Positions 42,939 through 55,455 of a stretch of DNA of 64,000 nt are shown here, piece by piece. Under the pieces are notes generated by a model, which saw nothing but the letters and a program-made list of their open reading frames with translations, searched no databases and was not told where the DNA came from. Every line of letters starts with the position of its first letter. Position 1 is the first letter of the stretch. The position numbers were made by a program, and so were the translations under genes. Source of the stretch: Methylotenera sp. (GTDB lineage Bacteria; Pseudomonadota; Gammaproteobacteria; Burkholderiales; Methylophilaceae); NCBI GenBank assembly GCA_030655015.1, contig JAURWJ010000150.1, forward strand, positions 21,028 to 85,027, given 5' to 3'.

Positions 42939-43280
42939 TTAGCGATGCCCCTCTTTTGCCATGTTGATGCTGTATTTAGGAATTTCAATCACTAAGTCGG
43001 TGTTGCCAACAAGGGCTTGGCATGAGAGCCGCGAGTTAGGCTCTAAGCCCCAAGCTTTATCCAGTAAATCATCTTCTTGGTCGCTGGATGGGTTGAGTGA
43101 TTTAAAACCTTCGCGCACAATCACATGGCAGGTGGTGCAAGCGCAGGCCTGATCGCAGGCATGGTCGATGTCAATATGATTATTTAATAGCACGTCGCAG
43201 ATTGATTCTCCTGTGTTGGCTTCAATCGCGGCGCCTTCAGGGCAGAGTTCTACGTGTGGCAAAATAATGATTTGTGGCAT
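42939..43280 (-). CDS. fdx: 2Fe-2S ferredoxin (Fdx-like)
   Basis: Cys pattern DQACACTTCHVIV with downstream Cys; ISC-type ferredoxin. Confidence 0.85.
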   Translation of the reverse strand: MPQIIILPHVELCPEGAAIEANTGESICDVLLNNHIDIDHACDQACACTTCHVIVREGFKSLNPSSDQEDDLLDKAWGLEPNSRLSCQALVGNTDLVIEIPKYSINMAKEGHR

Positions 43281-43379
43281 GTTGGTTCCTAGTGTTCTGT
43301 TCGCACAATAAATCTGTGATTAAAAATTAACGATTAAATTCAATAAAATATAGCTTGTTAAGCTGAGTGTAGCACTCGC

Positions 43380-44174
43380 TTAGTGAGCGGCTTGAGCTAA
43401 ATAGTTGGCAATAGTAACAAAGTCAGCCACGCTTAAATTCTCAGCGCGCTGCTGTGGGTTAATATTAAGCGCGGAAAAGCCGTCATCATCAAGCATGCCT
43501 TTAAGTGTGTTGCGTAATGTTTTTCGACGCTGGCCAAATGCCGCTAGCACCACTTTGGCAAATAAAACTTCATCTGTAGCCACAAATGGCAATATAGCGT
43601 GCGGTACACAGCGCACAAAGGCTGATTCTACTTTTGGTGCGGGGCTAAAGGCCTCAGGCGGCACGGTGAATAGATATTCCATTTGTAAACGATACTGTAA
43701 CATCACGCTGAGTCTGCCATAGGCTGCGGTTGAAGGCTCGGCAACCATGCGTTCAACGACTTCTTTTTGCAACATAAAATGCATGTCAGTAATATGTGAA
43801 ACGTTATCGAGCAGGTGAAATAAAATGGGCGTAGAGATGTTGTAGGGTAAGTTGCCCGTAACGCGTAAATTATCACCCAGGCTAGAAAAATCGAATTTCA
43901 GGGCATCGGCATTGTGTATGTTGATGTTATTTTGTTTGCCGTAACTTGGTTTCACGTATTCTTGCTGCATCCAGGCAATAATGTCACGATCAACTTCTAC
44001 CACATGTAGCTGATTCAGTTTTTGCAATAGCGGTTTGGTTAGCGCGCCCAAACCTGGCCCAATTTCAACCATGAGATCATCAGGCTGTGGTGAAATGGCA
44101 TCTACTAAGCTGGCAATCACGCTTTGGTCTGTGAGGAAATTTTGGCCGAAGCGTTTTTTTGCGATATGTTTCAT
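43380..44174 (-). CDS. rsmA: 16S rRNA dimethyladenosine transferase
   Basis: KRFGQNFLTD, GNLPYNISTPILFHLL motifs. Confidence 0.95.
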   Translation of the reverse strand: MKHIAKKRFGQNFLTDQSVIASLVDAISPQPDDLMVEIGPGLGALTKPLLQKLNQLHVVEVDRDIIAWMQQEYVKPSYGKQNNINIHNADALKFDFSSLGDNLRVTGNLPYNISTPILFHLLDNVSHITDMHFMLQKEVVERMVAEPSTAAYGRLSVMLQYRLQMEYLFTVPPEAFSPAPKVESAFVRCVPHAILPFVATDEVLFAKVVLAAFGQRRKTLRNTLKGMLDDDGFSALNINPQQRAENLSVADFVTIANYLAQAAH

Positions 44175-45169
44175 TGTTTATTTTTTGCGTGTGTAAGTTC
44201 TATGGCTAATGTGATGGCTGCTAGCAAACTGCCAATTTCGATATTACCTGTACCCGCTAAGTCTAACGCGGTGCCGTGGTCAACCGAGGTGCGGATAATG
44301 GGCAAGCCCAGTGTGACATTGACGCCTTCACCAAAGCTGGCATGCTTGAGCACAGGTAAGCCCTGGTCGTGATACATCGCGAGGACGGCGTCAGCTTGGC
44401 TTAAATGATGTTTGGCAAATAGCGTATCTGCGGGTAGCGCACCGATGAGTTGCATGCCTTCTGATCGTAATTTTTCTAATGCCGGGTTAATCACTTCAAT
44501 TTCTTCACGGCCTAAGTAGCCGTCTTCTCCTGCATGTGGATTAAGACCAGCCACCAGAATACGTGGGTTCTGGATGCCGAATTTAACCACTAAATCATGG
44601 TGCAAAATACGAATGGTGGTTTCAAGACTGCTGCGCGTAATGGCTTGCGGCACATCTTTAAGTGCCAAGTGCGTGGTGGCAAGGGCAACTCTCATGCCGC
44701 CGCCAACTAACATCATTACCACCTGAGGCGTGTTGGTTAATTCTGCTAAAAACTCAGTATGGCCGCTAAAGGCAATGCCAGCCTCGTTAATAATGCCTTT
44801 ATGCACGGGTGCCGTGACCATGGCATCAAATTTATTTTGCAAACAGCCTAAAGCCGCTACCTTTAGTGTTCCTAGCACATACGCGCTATTGCGGGCATCT
44901 AGGTGACCCGCAACCACTGGATGATTGACCGCTTGGTGTAAAACCGTTAATGAGCCATCCCCAAGGTGGGTGTGCGTGACCTGTGCATCGTAAGCATTGG
45001 TTTTAAGTGTTAAATTTAACGCTTTAGCCCGCGCTTGTAGCATAACGCTATCGGCAATAACCACTAGTTGTGCGTTGAGTGGTTGGTGTGCCAGCATTAC
45101 GCACAGGTCTGGACCAATGCCCGCAGGCTCGCCAGCGGTAACAACAATGCGGGGTAGCGAGTTATTCAC
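44171..45169 (-). CDS. pdxA: 4-hydroxythreonine-4-phosphate dehydrogenase
   Basis: VTAGEPAGIGPDL, AMYHDQGLPVLKHASFGEGVNVTLGLPIIRTSVDHGTALDLAG. Confidence 0.95.
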   Translation of the reverse strand: MNNSLPRIVVTAGEPAGIGPDLCVMLAHQPLNAQLVVIADSVMLQARAKALNLTLKTNAYDAQVTHTHLGDGSLTVLHQAVNHPVVAGHLDARNSAYVLGTLKVAALGCLQNKFDAMVTAPVHKGIINEAGIAFSGHTEFLAELTNTPQVVMMLVGGGMRVALATTHLALKDVPQAITRSSLETTIRILHHDLVVKFGIQNPRILVAGLNPHAGEDGYLGREEIEVINPALEKLRSEGMQLIGALPADTLFAKHHLSQADAVLAMYHDQGLPVLKHASFGEGVNVTLGLPIIRTSVDHGTALDLAGTGNIEIGSLLAAITLAIELTHAKNKQ

Positions 45170-45194
45170 AAGATTGAGTGCGTTAGGTAAGGGA

Positions 45195-46493
45195 TTAAAA
45201 CTTATCTTCTAGTCTAAGCTCTACATACGCGCGGTCACGCAGTTCACGTACCCAGTCTTGGTAGGCTTCATCTGCTTTTCTGGTGCGAATTTCCTGACGC
45301 GCTTTAAGGCGGGCAGATTCTTTACTCATGTCTTGTTTGCGGCGCTCAAGCACTTGAATGATATGCCAACCAAATGGGCTGCGGATAGGTTCGCTGATTT
45401 GATTATCTTTAAGCTCGTTCATGGCTTTTTCAAACTGTGGCACCGTGTCGCCAGGGTTTACCCAACCCAAGTCGCCACCATTAGAGGCGGTGCCGTCTTC
45501 AGAGAATTGACGTGCCAGCACTTCAAATTTATCTCCGTTATCAAGGCGCTCTTTAATGCCATCCATTTTTTGTTTACCTTCTGTTTCAGACATAATTTCT
45601 GAAAGCTTGATAAGAATATGGCGCGCATGCGTTTGTTCAATCACCAGGGGCGAGTTGCCACCACGTTTATTAGTGAGCTTTAAAATATGGAAGCCATTTG
45701 GACTGCGGAGTGCAGCAGAAACATCACCTGTCTGCATGGATTTGAGCGCATCTAAAAACAAAGCTGGTAATTGTGTACTGGTTTTCCAACCCAAACTGCC
45801 GCCTTCTAATGCGTTAGGTGCATCTGAAAAGCTGGCTGATACTTTGGCAAAACTGGTGCCTTCTTGCAGCGCTTTGACTGCTTCATCTACTTTTTCTTTT
45901 GCTTTTTGTACGTCTTCAGTGGCGCCTTCTTCTGGCGTGCGAATTAAAATATGTGATATTTCAAATTCATCGGTACTTTCATTGCTGGAGGCTTGAGTAG
46001 TTAAAAAGTTATCAATTTCAGATTCAGTCACGTTAACGCGGCTTTCCACCTCGCGTTCACGTAGGCGGGCAATGGTGATTTCACTACGAATGTCCGCTCT
46101 AAACTTGCGCATGCTAATGCCATCGGCGCTCAAGGCTTCACCAAACTCGGCGAGTGTCATTTTATTTTGTTCGGCAATTCGCTCGATGGTTTTATCTAGC
46201 TGATTGTCATCAACTTTAAGTCCGGTTTGTGCGGCGTATTGTAATTGTAGCGTGTCTGAAATTAGGCGCTCTAAAATTTGCTTACGCAGAATTTCCTGCG
46301 GAGGTAGCTCGGTGCCTTGTTTCGCGAGTTGAGCCGTTACGGTGTGAATGCGGTTCTCAAGCTCTTGCTCAGTGATGACGGTTTGGTCAACAATGGCAAC
46401 GATGCGGTCAAGTTTGACCACTTCGGCTGCCTGCGCATTGAAGTGACTGAAAATAATCAGAGTGCTAAATATAAATTGAATAAAAGTACGCAA
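45195..46493 (-). CDS. surA: Periplasmic chaperone / peptidyl-prolyl isomerase SurA
   Basis: Signal peptide, SurA N domain, two parvulin domains; adjacent to lptD and pdxA. Confidence 0.93.
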   Translation of the reverse strand: MRTFIQFIFSTLIIFSHFNAQAAEVVKLDRIVAIVDQTVITEQELENRIHTVTAQLAKQGTELPPQEILRKQILERLISDTLQLQYAAQTGLKVDDNQLDKTIERIAEQNKMTLAEFGEALSADGISMRKFRADIRSEITIARLREREVESRVNVTESEIDNFLTTQASSNESTDEFEISHILIRTPEEGATEDVQKAKEKVDEAVKALQEGTSFAKVSASFSDAPNALEGGSLGWKTSTQLPALFLDALKSMQTGDVSAALRSPNGFHILKLTNKRGGNSPLVIEQTHARHILIKLSEIMSETEGKQKMDGIKERLDNGDKFEVLARQFSEDGTASNGGDLGWVNPGDTVPQFEKAMNELKDNQISEPIRSPFGWHIIQVLERRKQDMSKESARLKARQEIRTRKADEAYQDWVRELRDRAYVELRLEDKF

Positions 46494-46498
46494 AATAG

Positions 46499-48901
46499 TT
46501 ACTCGTAATAAGGTTGTTGATAGGTTTCAGGAATCAAACCTGAGCTGACATAGCCTGGAATGTTACGTCTAATGACTGCTAGCGGATTTGCGCCGATTGA
46601 AGCTAATCCGCCAAGTTCGAGTTGGAAAAATAACGCATAGTTCGCATCGGCCGTTGCTGTGCTGACGCGCTGCATAACAGATCTGGCTTGCCAGCAACCT
46701 GCATCATACTCTAATCCTGCCAGCGTTTCGATGATGCGGCTTTCACGTAGTGAGTAATTGGTGCGGGCAATGCCATACCAGCCTTTGCCTAATGGCCACT
46801 GACCCGATACGTCAAACTGGTCTATGCCGTCATTAGCGATGCTTGATGTGTCACGCCGATAGCTGTAGCTTAGATTAAGTGTTTTGCCAGGCTCTGGGTT
46901 AAAGCGGCTGGTCACTGTAGTCCGTACCGAACTTGAATCATCGGTGTTGTATTGCCAAAAAGCGTCGAGATTCCAGTTGGTTTTTAAATGGGTGCTAAGC
47001 CCGGCAATGATATCCGAGCTGTTGTTTTTGCGGTAATCCACACCTGGTAGTGCCACTTTTTGGTCTGCGAAGTAATAGCGTTGACCAATGGAGGCTGATA
47101 AACGTTGCGTGCCAGTGCTACTTTCAATAAAGCGTGTAGTGAGTGCAAAGCTCAATTGGTTGGCATTATTGATGCGGTCATTACCGGTAAATTGATTTTC
47201 ACTAAAAAGCGTACTGAAGTTTAAGTCAGATTCACTGGTATCAAAAATTGGAATGTTAGATTGCTTTCTCTCCGGAATATACACATAGAATAAGCGCGGC
47301 TCTATGGTTTGTGAGTAATCGCGGCTGGCAATTTTGAAGTCACGGTCAAAATACAATCCGCTATCCAAGCTAAAAATTGGCAAAGTGCGTTGTTGCGATT
47401 CCAAATTGTTGGCGACATTGTTTAAGCTATAGCTAGTGTGATGAATACCAAACTTTGGCGTGATAAAGCCATAAGGTTTGTTAAATGGAATGCTTACACT
47501 TGGATATGCTGTAAAACGGGTGCCAGTTGGTTTAATAGGCGCGCTTTTATTGGTATCAAAAGCGACTAACTGAGTATATAAATTGGCGTTAGCGTCACCG
47601 TAGTATTTGTTGCCAGACAGTGTCATTTGCGGCAAACGTTCGTATGGGTAAGAAATTTCGTCTAGGGTTTGAAATTTTTGCGCGATGGCATTAAAGCGCC
47701 AGGTGTCATCGGCATAGTCCACATTAAATTGTTGCGGCAAGTTAATGCGGCTGGTGGTAACAATACGTGTTGATAGTTCAGAAAAATACTGATCGTCAGA
47801 TACTTTTTCAAGGCTATAACCGGCAGACCAGCCTTTGCCAAGTACGTGTTGATGTTTCAAGTTGGCGTAATAACGTGTTTGATTGCTCAGGCTGTCACTT
47901 GGCAGGTATTCAAGGTTATCAATACCAGAGAAATTTTCTTCTAAATATCTAAATTCACCTTGCAGTTGCACGCCGCGCTTACTTAATGCACGCACGGCAA
48001 ACGTGGCATCCATGTTGGGGGAGATATTCCAGTAGTACGGCGCTAATACCTCAAAGCCGCTACGGCTGGTACTGCCGATGGTGGGGGCAAGTAAGCCGCT
48101 TTTACGCTGGTCGTTAAATGAGAAGCTAATCCATGGTGTGTAAAGTAGCGGTACGCCTTTAAACTCAATATAGGCATTTTTTGCCGTGCCAGAGTCGGTG
48201 TAGTCGTTGAGTTCAATTTCACTGGCTTTAATGTACCAATCATCTACATCAGCGGCGCAGGTAGTGTAGCGCGCGCCGGTTAAACGCTTTTTATCCTGAC
48301 CTTCAAAAAAAATTGCTTTAGCATCGCCACGAGCTTTTGAAGATTGCGGTACTGAGCTAACGGCTAGCGCATCCTGATCGTCAATGCTGGCGTTGTTAAG
48401 GAGGAGGGTATCAGCACTGCCGATTTGCGGGCTTTGTAAATTACCGAGCCGTTTGGAGAATGTTTCTGAACTGATAGCCCGTCTTTGTTGCAGACTGGCT
48501 TCGCTTGGTTTTGTCATACTGATAGAGGCGTCGCGCATCTCGCCGATGCTTTCTGACAGCTGCATGCGTAATTCTGGCCCCACTAACTTTGAGTTGCCTA
48601 ACTCAATGCGTACGTTGCCGAGGATGTGTAACTCATCATTTTGAACGTCGTATTCAATAATGTCGCCATAAGCATCTTGCTTGCCGCGGTGAATAGAAGC
48701 ATTGCCGATAGCACGCATTTTTCTATCAAGGTGCAATTCAAGTTTGTCGCCGTCAATGATGATGCCGTCATTTTGAGTGTCCGTAATTTCTAACGTTTGC
48801 GTTTGTGCCTCGTCCGCAGGCACAGCTTCATCTGCGAATGAAGTTAAACTGTGCGTCAATAAAGCAGCAGTAATGCCAGCTAAAAGACGATTTTTTAGCA
48901 T
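46499..48901 (-). CDS. lptD: LPS-assembly protein LptD
   Basis: Signal peptide, OstA-like N-domain, large beta-barrel; next to surA. Confidence 0.93.
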   Translation of the reverse strand: MLKNRLLAGITAALLTHSLTSFADEAVPADEAQTQTLEITDTQNDGIIIDGDKLELHLDRKMRAIGNASIHRGKQDAYGDIIEYDVQNDELHILGNVRIELGNSKLVGPELRMQLSESIGEMRDASISMTKPSEASLQQRRAISSETFSKRLGNLQSPQIGSADTLLLNNASIDDQDALAVSSVPQSSKARGDAKAIFFEGQDKKRLTGARYTTCAADVDDWYIKASEIELNDYTDSGTAKNAYIEFKGVPLLYTPWISFSFNDQRKSGLLAPTIGSTSRSGFEVLAPYYWNISPNMDATFAVRALSKRGVQLQGEFRYLEENFSGIDNLEYLPSDSLSNQTRYYANLKHQHVLGKGWSAGYSLEKVSDDQYFSELSTRIVTTSRINLPQQFNVDYADDTWRFNAIAQKFQTLDEISYPYERLPQMTLSGNKYYGDANANLYTQLVAFDTNKSAPIKPTGTRFTAYPSVSIPFNKPYGFITPKFGIHHTSYSLNNVANNLESQQRTLPIFSLDSGLYFDRDFKIASRDYSQTIEPRLFYVYIPERKQSNIPIFDTSESDLNFSTLFSENQFTGNDRINNANQLSFALTTRFIESSTGTQRLSASIGQRYYFADQKVALPGVDYRKNNSSDIIAGLSTHLKTNWNLDAFWQYNTDDSSSVRTTVTSRFNPEPGKTLNLSYSYRRDTSSIANDGIDQFDVSGQWPLGKGWYGIARTNYSLRESRIIETLAGLEYDAGCWQARSVMQRVSTATADANYALFFQLELGGLASIGANPLAVIRRNIPGYVSSGLIPETYQQPYYE

Positions 48902-49144
48902 GCAGTTACCATTGAAATAAGCACAAGATGGAACGTTGAAGTTGAGGGCACGGGTATATAGGCAAACGGTTTTATTTTATCAATGATAAAATCTCATAAA
49001 ATGGCTTTTTTGGCAATCAATAAATCGAAAATCAACCCCTTTAAACTGGGATTTTAGGATTTAACTCAAACCTAAATTTAAGACCAAATTATACTTGGAT
49101 AAAGCGCTAAAAATATAGAAACTTAAACGTTTAGAAAGATAGTC

Positions 49145-50880
<1,736 letters not shown>

Positions 50881-50952
50881 TAGGCTGCGTTAATTGAATT
50901 TTTTTGTGAATAGATGTCAATATGGTAGTTTTAACCTTGAGAGGTTTTCGTT

Positions 50953-51660
50953 ATGTTTCGTAATATTTCTGTAATTTTGGTTGCTGCGATGCTTTCATCG
51001 TGCGCATCGGGCCCTAGGCTAAATGGCTCAGAGTTAAGTGAAAAAATTAATAATAATATTGTTATTGTTGATTTAATTGAAAAGCCCGTTGCATTGGCAG
51101 AGCGAACAAAGGCGCAGGCTGTTGGTAAATTTGTTGTGGCGACCGTGGTTAGCAGTGTCGCATCTAGCGGCAATGTGAATACCAAGCCAGGAGACATGAC
51201 GGCTTTACAAAATGCCGCAAAGCAGCAAATGGAATTTGGTATGGCATTAAATCAGCAGTTGCAACAATCTTTGCCTGACAGTTATAAAGTATCGTCAGGC
51301 GCTGGTGTTGATTTGGCAATAGCTAAAAAACTGTCAGATTATTACGCTAGTAAAGCGAAGCCTGACGCGTATTTACAACCCAAAGAATTACACGTTAGAG
51401 TTGGTGCAGTACAGTGGGAGTTAGGATATGTATCATTTTTAACCAGCCAAAATTACGCATTAAATTATAATTTTGTCGCTAGTTTAGTAGAAACTGTGGA
51501 TGGCAAAGAGTGGGTAATTACAAGTACAAATTGTTTGGGTGTTACTGAAAAAGAAATGCCGCTTGAAGCATGGAAGGCAGACGATTATTCACATGTGAAC
51601 TCAGAAGCTGATGTTGTAGTAGAAAAATGCTACAACAGTTTCGTTAGAAATATCGGTTAA
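50953..51660 (+). CDS. Hypothetical lipoprotein
   Basis: Lipobox-like MLSSCAS. Confidence 0.6.
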   Translation: MFRNISVILVAAMLSSCASGPRLNGSELSEKINNNIVIVDLIEKPVALAERTKAQAVGKFVVATVVSSVASSGNVNTKPGDMTALQNAAKQQMEFGMALNQQLQQSLPDSYKVSSGAGVDLAIAKKLSDYYASKAKPDAYLQPKELHVRVGAVQWELGYVSFLTSQNYALNYNFVASLVETVDGKEWVITSTNCLGVTEKEMPLEAWKADDYSHVNSEADVVVEKCYNSFVRNIG

Positions 51661-51693
51661 AGCCAGCCTTAAATAACTTGAAGCGAATTTAAA

Positions 51694-52995
51694 TTGAACA
51701 CTTTAGAGTTTATACGCAGACGGATAAGCCTACTCCAGAATATAGGTGATGGCATTGCCATTATTCCAACATCTCCTGAGCTGATTCGCAATCGCGATAG
51801 CCATTATCCTTACCGCTTTGATAGCTATTTTTATTACCTCACTGGGTTTAAAGAGCCAGAGGCAGTGCTGGTACTCATTGCAGGCATTGAGCCTCAAAGC
51901 ATTCTGTTTTGCCGCGATAAAGATATGGAGCGCGAAATCTGGGATGGTTTTCGCTATGGAGCAGATGCAGCCAAAGCTGAGTTTGGTTTTGAGCAAGCCT
52001 ATAGTATTAGCCAACTTGATGCGTTGATGCCGAAGTTGTTAGCAAATCAGTCTAAATTGTTTTTTAGCCTAGGTGCAGATGCCGGTTGGGATGCGCGCGT
52101 CACAGGTTGGTTGAATCAAGTGAAAGCGCAAGTGCGCGCTGGAGTGAGTGCACCAGATGATATTGCCGATGTGCGTAAATTAGTGGATGAAATGCGGCTT
52201 TACAAATCACCTGATGAGCTCAATTTAATGCGCCGTTCAGCGAACATTGCAGCTGCTGCGCATAATCGTGCCATGCAAAAGGTACGTGCTGGCAAAATGG
52301 AATATGAAATCGAGGCGGAATTTTTACATGAGTTTTATCGTAAAGGTGCTCAATCACCAGCCTATACCAGCATCGTTGCAGGCGGTGCCAATGCATGCAC
52401 CTTGCATTACAACGCGAATAATTGTGAATTAAAAGACGGTGATTTGCTACTGATCGATGCAGGTTGTGAATTAGATGGTTATGCCTCTGACATCACACGT
52501 ACTTTTCCGGTGAACGGCAAGTTCAGTGCGGCGCAAAAAGATGTGTATGAGCTGGTGCTGGCGGCGCAGGCGGCGGCGATTGCACAAGTCAATCCAAGCA
52601 ACCATTGGAACGCGCCACATGATGCAGCGCTAGATATATTGGCACAAGGTTTTATCGACTTGAAGCTATGCCAAGGCAGTAAGGAGGCCGTGTTGGAAAG
52701 CGGTGCGTATCGCCAGTTTTACATGCATCGCACCGGTCATTGGCTTGGCTTAGATGTGCATGATGCAGGTGAGTATAAAGATAAGCATGGCGATTGGCGT
52801 ATGTTACAAGCCGGGATGACACTCACCGTGGAGCCTGGCTGTTATATTCGCCCCGCAGACAATGTGCCGCAGCACTTGTGGAACATTGGCATTAGAATTG
52901 AAGATGATGTGTTAGTGACACAACATGGTTGTGAAGTGCTGACTGCCAGTGCGGTTAAAGCGGTGGCTGATATTGAAAATTTGATGAAGGCATGA
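51694..52995 (+). CDS. pepP: Xaa-Pro aminopeptidase
   Basis: AMP_N and M24 motifs (LLIDAGCELDGYASDITRTFPVNG; HRTGHWLGLDVHDAG). Confidence 0.93.
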   Translation: MNTLEFIRRRISLLQNIGDGIAIIPTSPELIRNRDSHYPYRFDSYFYYLTGFKEPEAVLVLIAGIEPQSILFCRDKDMEREIWDGFRYGADAAKAEFGFEQAYSISQLDALMPKLLANQSKLFFSLGADAGWDARVTGWLNQVKAQVRAGVSAPDDIADVRKLVDEMRLYKSPDELNLMRRSANIAAAAHNRAMQKVRAGKMEYEIEAEFLHEFYRKGAQSPAYTSIVAGGANACTLHYNANNCELKDGDLLLIDAGCELDGYASDITRTFPVNGKFSAAQKDVYELVLAAQAAAIAQVNPSNHWNAPHDAALDILAQGFIDLKLCQGSKEAVLESGAYRQFYMHRTGHWLGLDVHDAGEYKDKHGDWRMLQAGMTLTVEPGCYIRPADNVPQHLWNIGIRIEDDVLVTQHGCEVLTASAVKAVADIENLMKA

Positions 52996-54158
52996 TGCGC
53001 AAACTTGAAAATATTGTGATAGTAGGGGGCGGCCCGGTAGGTATGGTGTTAGCTTTGTTACTGGCAAAACAAAATATTGGCAGCACTCTATTAGAGGCGC
53101 GTAAGCAAGGTGCTGCCAATCAAGACACACGTGCATTAGCGTTGTCTTTTGGTACTAGGCGTATTTTAGAAAAGCTTGGTGTTTGGCAGCCGTTAGCGCT
53201 TCATGCTACTGCCATCAACACCATTCATGTGTCGCAAAAAGGTAGCATTGGCCGCAGTGTTTTACATGCGCATGATTACGGCCAGGAGGCATTGGGTTAT
53301 GTGCTGTCTTATGGTGCGTTATGCAGCGTGCTAAACGCAGAGTTAGCGCAATTTCCAATTATTTATTTAATTGATGAAGCTGAAGCTGAAGCGATTACGC
53401 ATGATGAAAACCATGCCACTGTGCGCTATGCTCGATACGGAAAATCACACCAGATAGAAAGTGCACTGGCGGTGCTGGCTGACGGCGGTCGCAGCTTAGA
53501 AGCCGTGGCGGGGCTAAAACGTGATACCAAAGAGTATGGACATGATGCGCTGATTAGCAAAGTGCGCGCAGAGCTGCCACATAATAACATTGCTTATGAG
53601 CGCTTTACGGCTAACGGACCGATGGCGTTGCTGCCGAATGGCGAGCATGATTTTTCATTGGTGTGGACAGGCAAAAAAGAATTGATTGCACCATTGCTGA
53701 CGCTCAGTGATGCTGAATTTTTAGCGCAGTTTCATGCGCAATTTGGTGATAGAGTCGGGCGTTTTGTCAGTGTAGAAAAGCGCATGACCTTTCCGTTAAA
53801 GTTATCGCAACTGGCCGAAAGTAGCACGCCGCATTTGGTGGTGATCGGTAACGCCGCCCAGACCATGCACCCCGTAGCCGGCCAGGGTTTTAATGTGGGT
53901 TTGCGTGATGCAGAAGTGTTGGCACGACAGATAGTGAATGCGAGTGCTGACTTGGGTAGCCAGGAGATGCTTGCGGCGTATCGTGCCAGCCGTAAAACGG
54001 ACACTAAAAATGGCCTGTTATTTACCGATTTTTTAGTGAATATATTTTCTAATGATATTCTAGGCATCTCTGCATTAAGAAGTGCAGGCCTCGGTTTGTT
54101 TGATTTAGTCACCCCCATCAAACGGCACTTGGTGAGCAAAATGAGTTTCGGTAAATGA
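52992..54158 (+). CDS. ubiH: UbiH-type FAD-dependent hydroxylase
   Basis: GGGPVGMVLALLLA, GNAAQTMHPVAGQGFNVGLRD. Confidence 0.88.
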   Translation: MMRKLENIVIVGGGPVGMVLALLLAKQNIGSTLLEARKQGAANQDTRALALSFGTRRILEKLGVWQPLALHATAINTIHVSQKGSIGRSVLHAHDYGQEALGYVLSYGALCSVLNAELAQFPIIYLIDEAEAEAITHDENHATVRYARYGKSHQIESALAVLADGGRSLEAVAGLKRDTKEYGHDALISKVRAELPHNNIAYERFTANGPMALLPNGEHDFSLVWTGKKELIAPLLTLSDAEFLAQFHAQFGDRVGRFVSVEKRMTFPLKLSQLAESSTPHLVVIGNAAQTMHPVAGQGFNVGLRDAEVLARQIVNASADLGSQEMLAAYRASRKTDTKNGLLFTDFLVNIFSNDILGISALRSAGLGLFDLVTPIKRHLVSKMSFGK

Positions 54159-55342
54159 GTACACTAAAAGTGGATGTGACGATTGTAGGCGCTGGTTTGG
54201 TTGGGTTAGCAGCGGCGGTTGCCTTGAATCAAGCCGGCTATGAAGTGGTGTTGGTTGATAGCCAGACGCCTCCGTCGAACGAGAATCTAACTGAGTGGGA
54301 TCAACGCATATACGCGATTAGCCCGAAAAATGCACAGTGGTTGATGCGATTAGGCGTTTGGCAGCGATTAGATGCAGGCCGGGTGACCGAGATGCGCGCA
54401 ATGGAGGTATGGGGCGATGCTACGCCAGAACCGTTGCAATTGTTAGCTGACGATGTGAATGCTGACAACCTAGGCTTTATTGTAGAAGAACGTGCTTTAA
54501 AGCTCGCCCTCATGGCGCAGGTGCAAGCTAGTGGTATCAGTACGTTATTTGGTCATGCGTGTGACTCACTTAACGCGAGTGCGCACCAAGCCGTATTGCA
54601 TTTAGAAAATCAGCAAAGCATAGTAAGCACGCTATTGCTGGCGGCTGACGGTGCAAACTCATGGGTGCGCCAGCAGTTGGGTATTAGCAACCAGCAAAAA
54701 CCGTATCATCAAACGGCCATAGTGGCGAATTTTGTCACTGAAAAAACGCACGACAACATTGCAAGGCAATGGTTTACACAAGATGAAGCGGGTAGAAGTG
54801 GCGTGATGGCGTGGTTGCCGTTACCCGAGAATAAAATTTCAATTGTGTGGTCCGCGCCAACACAATATGCTGATTTTTTGTTAAAGCTTAGCGCTAGTGA
54901 ATTTGCACAGCAGGTCATGGCAGTTGGACATTCTACCTTGGGTGAATTGACGTTAATGGGTGATACGGCGGCTTTTCCGCTCACGTTGAAAGCGGCGAAT
55001 GAATTAAGCCGAAATTCAGTAGTCCTAGTGGGCGATGCTGCACATCGAGTGCACCCGATGGCTGGGCAAGGTGTAAACCTAGGATTTAGAGATGTGATTG
55101 ATTTGTTGCAAATATTGGCAAGCAAACATCAGTATCAACACATCAATGACGTTAGTTTGTTAAAGCAATATAGTCGTGCAAGAAAAACAGATTTACTCAC
55201 CATGCTAGCCTTAACCAATGGCTTGTATCATCTGTTTGAAAGTCAAAATGGTGTAGTCAAAAAAGTAAGGAATTGGGGATTGTCTGCGACTAACCAGCAG
55301 CCAATTAAAAAAATGTTGGTAGCTAATGCGGTTGCGCTTTAA
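54155..55342 (+). CDS. Ubiquinone biosynthesis FAD monooxygenase (UbiF/UbiI-like)
   Basis: GAGLVGLAAAVALNQAGY, GDAAHRVHPMAGQGVNLGFRD. Confidence 0.88.
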   Translation: MSTLKVDVTIVGAGLVGLAAAVALNQAGYEVVLVDSQTPPSNENLTEWDQRIYAISPKNAQWLMRLGVWQRLDAGRVTEMRAMEVWGDATPEPLQLLADDVNADNLGFIVEERALKLALMAQVQASGISTLFGHACDSLNASAHQAVLHLENQQSIVSTLLLAADGANSWVRQQLGISNQQKPYHQTAIVANFVTEKTHDNIARQWFTQDEAGRSGVMAWLPLPENKISIVWSAPTQYADFLLKLSASEFAQQVMAVGHSTLGELTLMGDTAAFPLTLKAANELSRNSVVLVGDAAHRVHPMAGQGVNLGFRDVIDLLQILASKHQYQHINDVSLLKQYSRARKTDLLTMLALTNGLYHLFESQNGVVKKVRNWGLSATNQQPIKKMLVANAVAL

Positions 55343-55455
55343 CCTGAATGCTCACTGAGCCTTGCCGTTGGGGATTCCTAATAGAAAATTTGGGTTTAAT
55401 TAACGTAATCTATTTCAACTACCGGTACAGGTAAATATTACTTAAAGGAAAGTCA

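Noticed and set aside
54709-55125. 138-aa minus-strand ORF
   Set aside because: Antisense to the UbiF/UbiI-like gene
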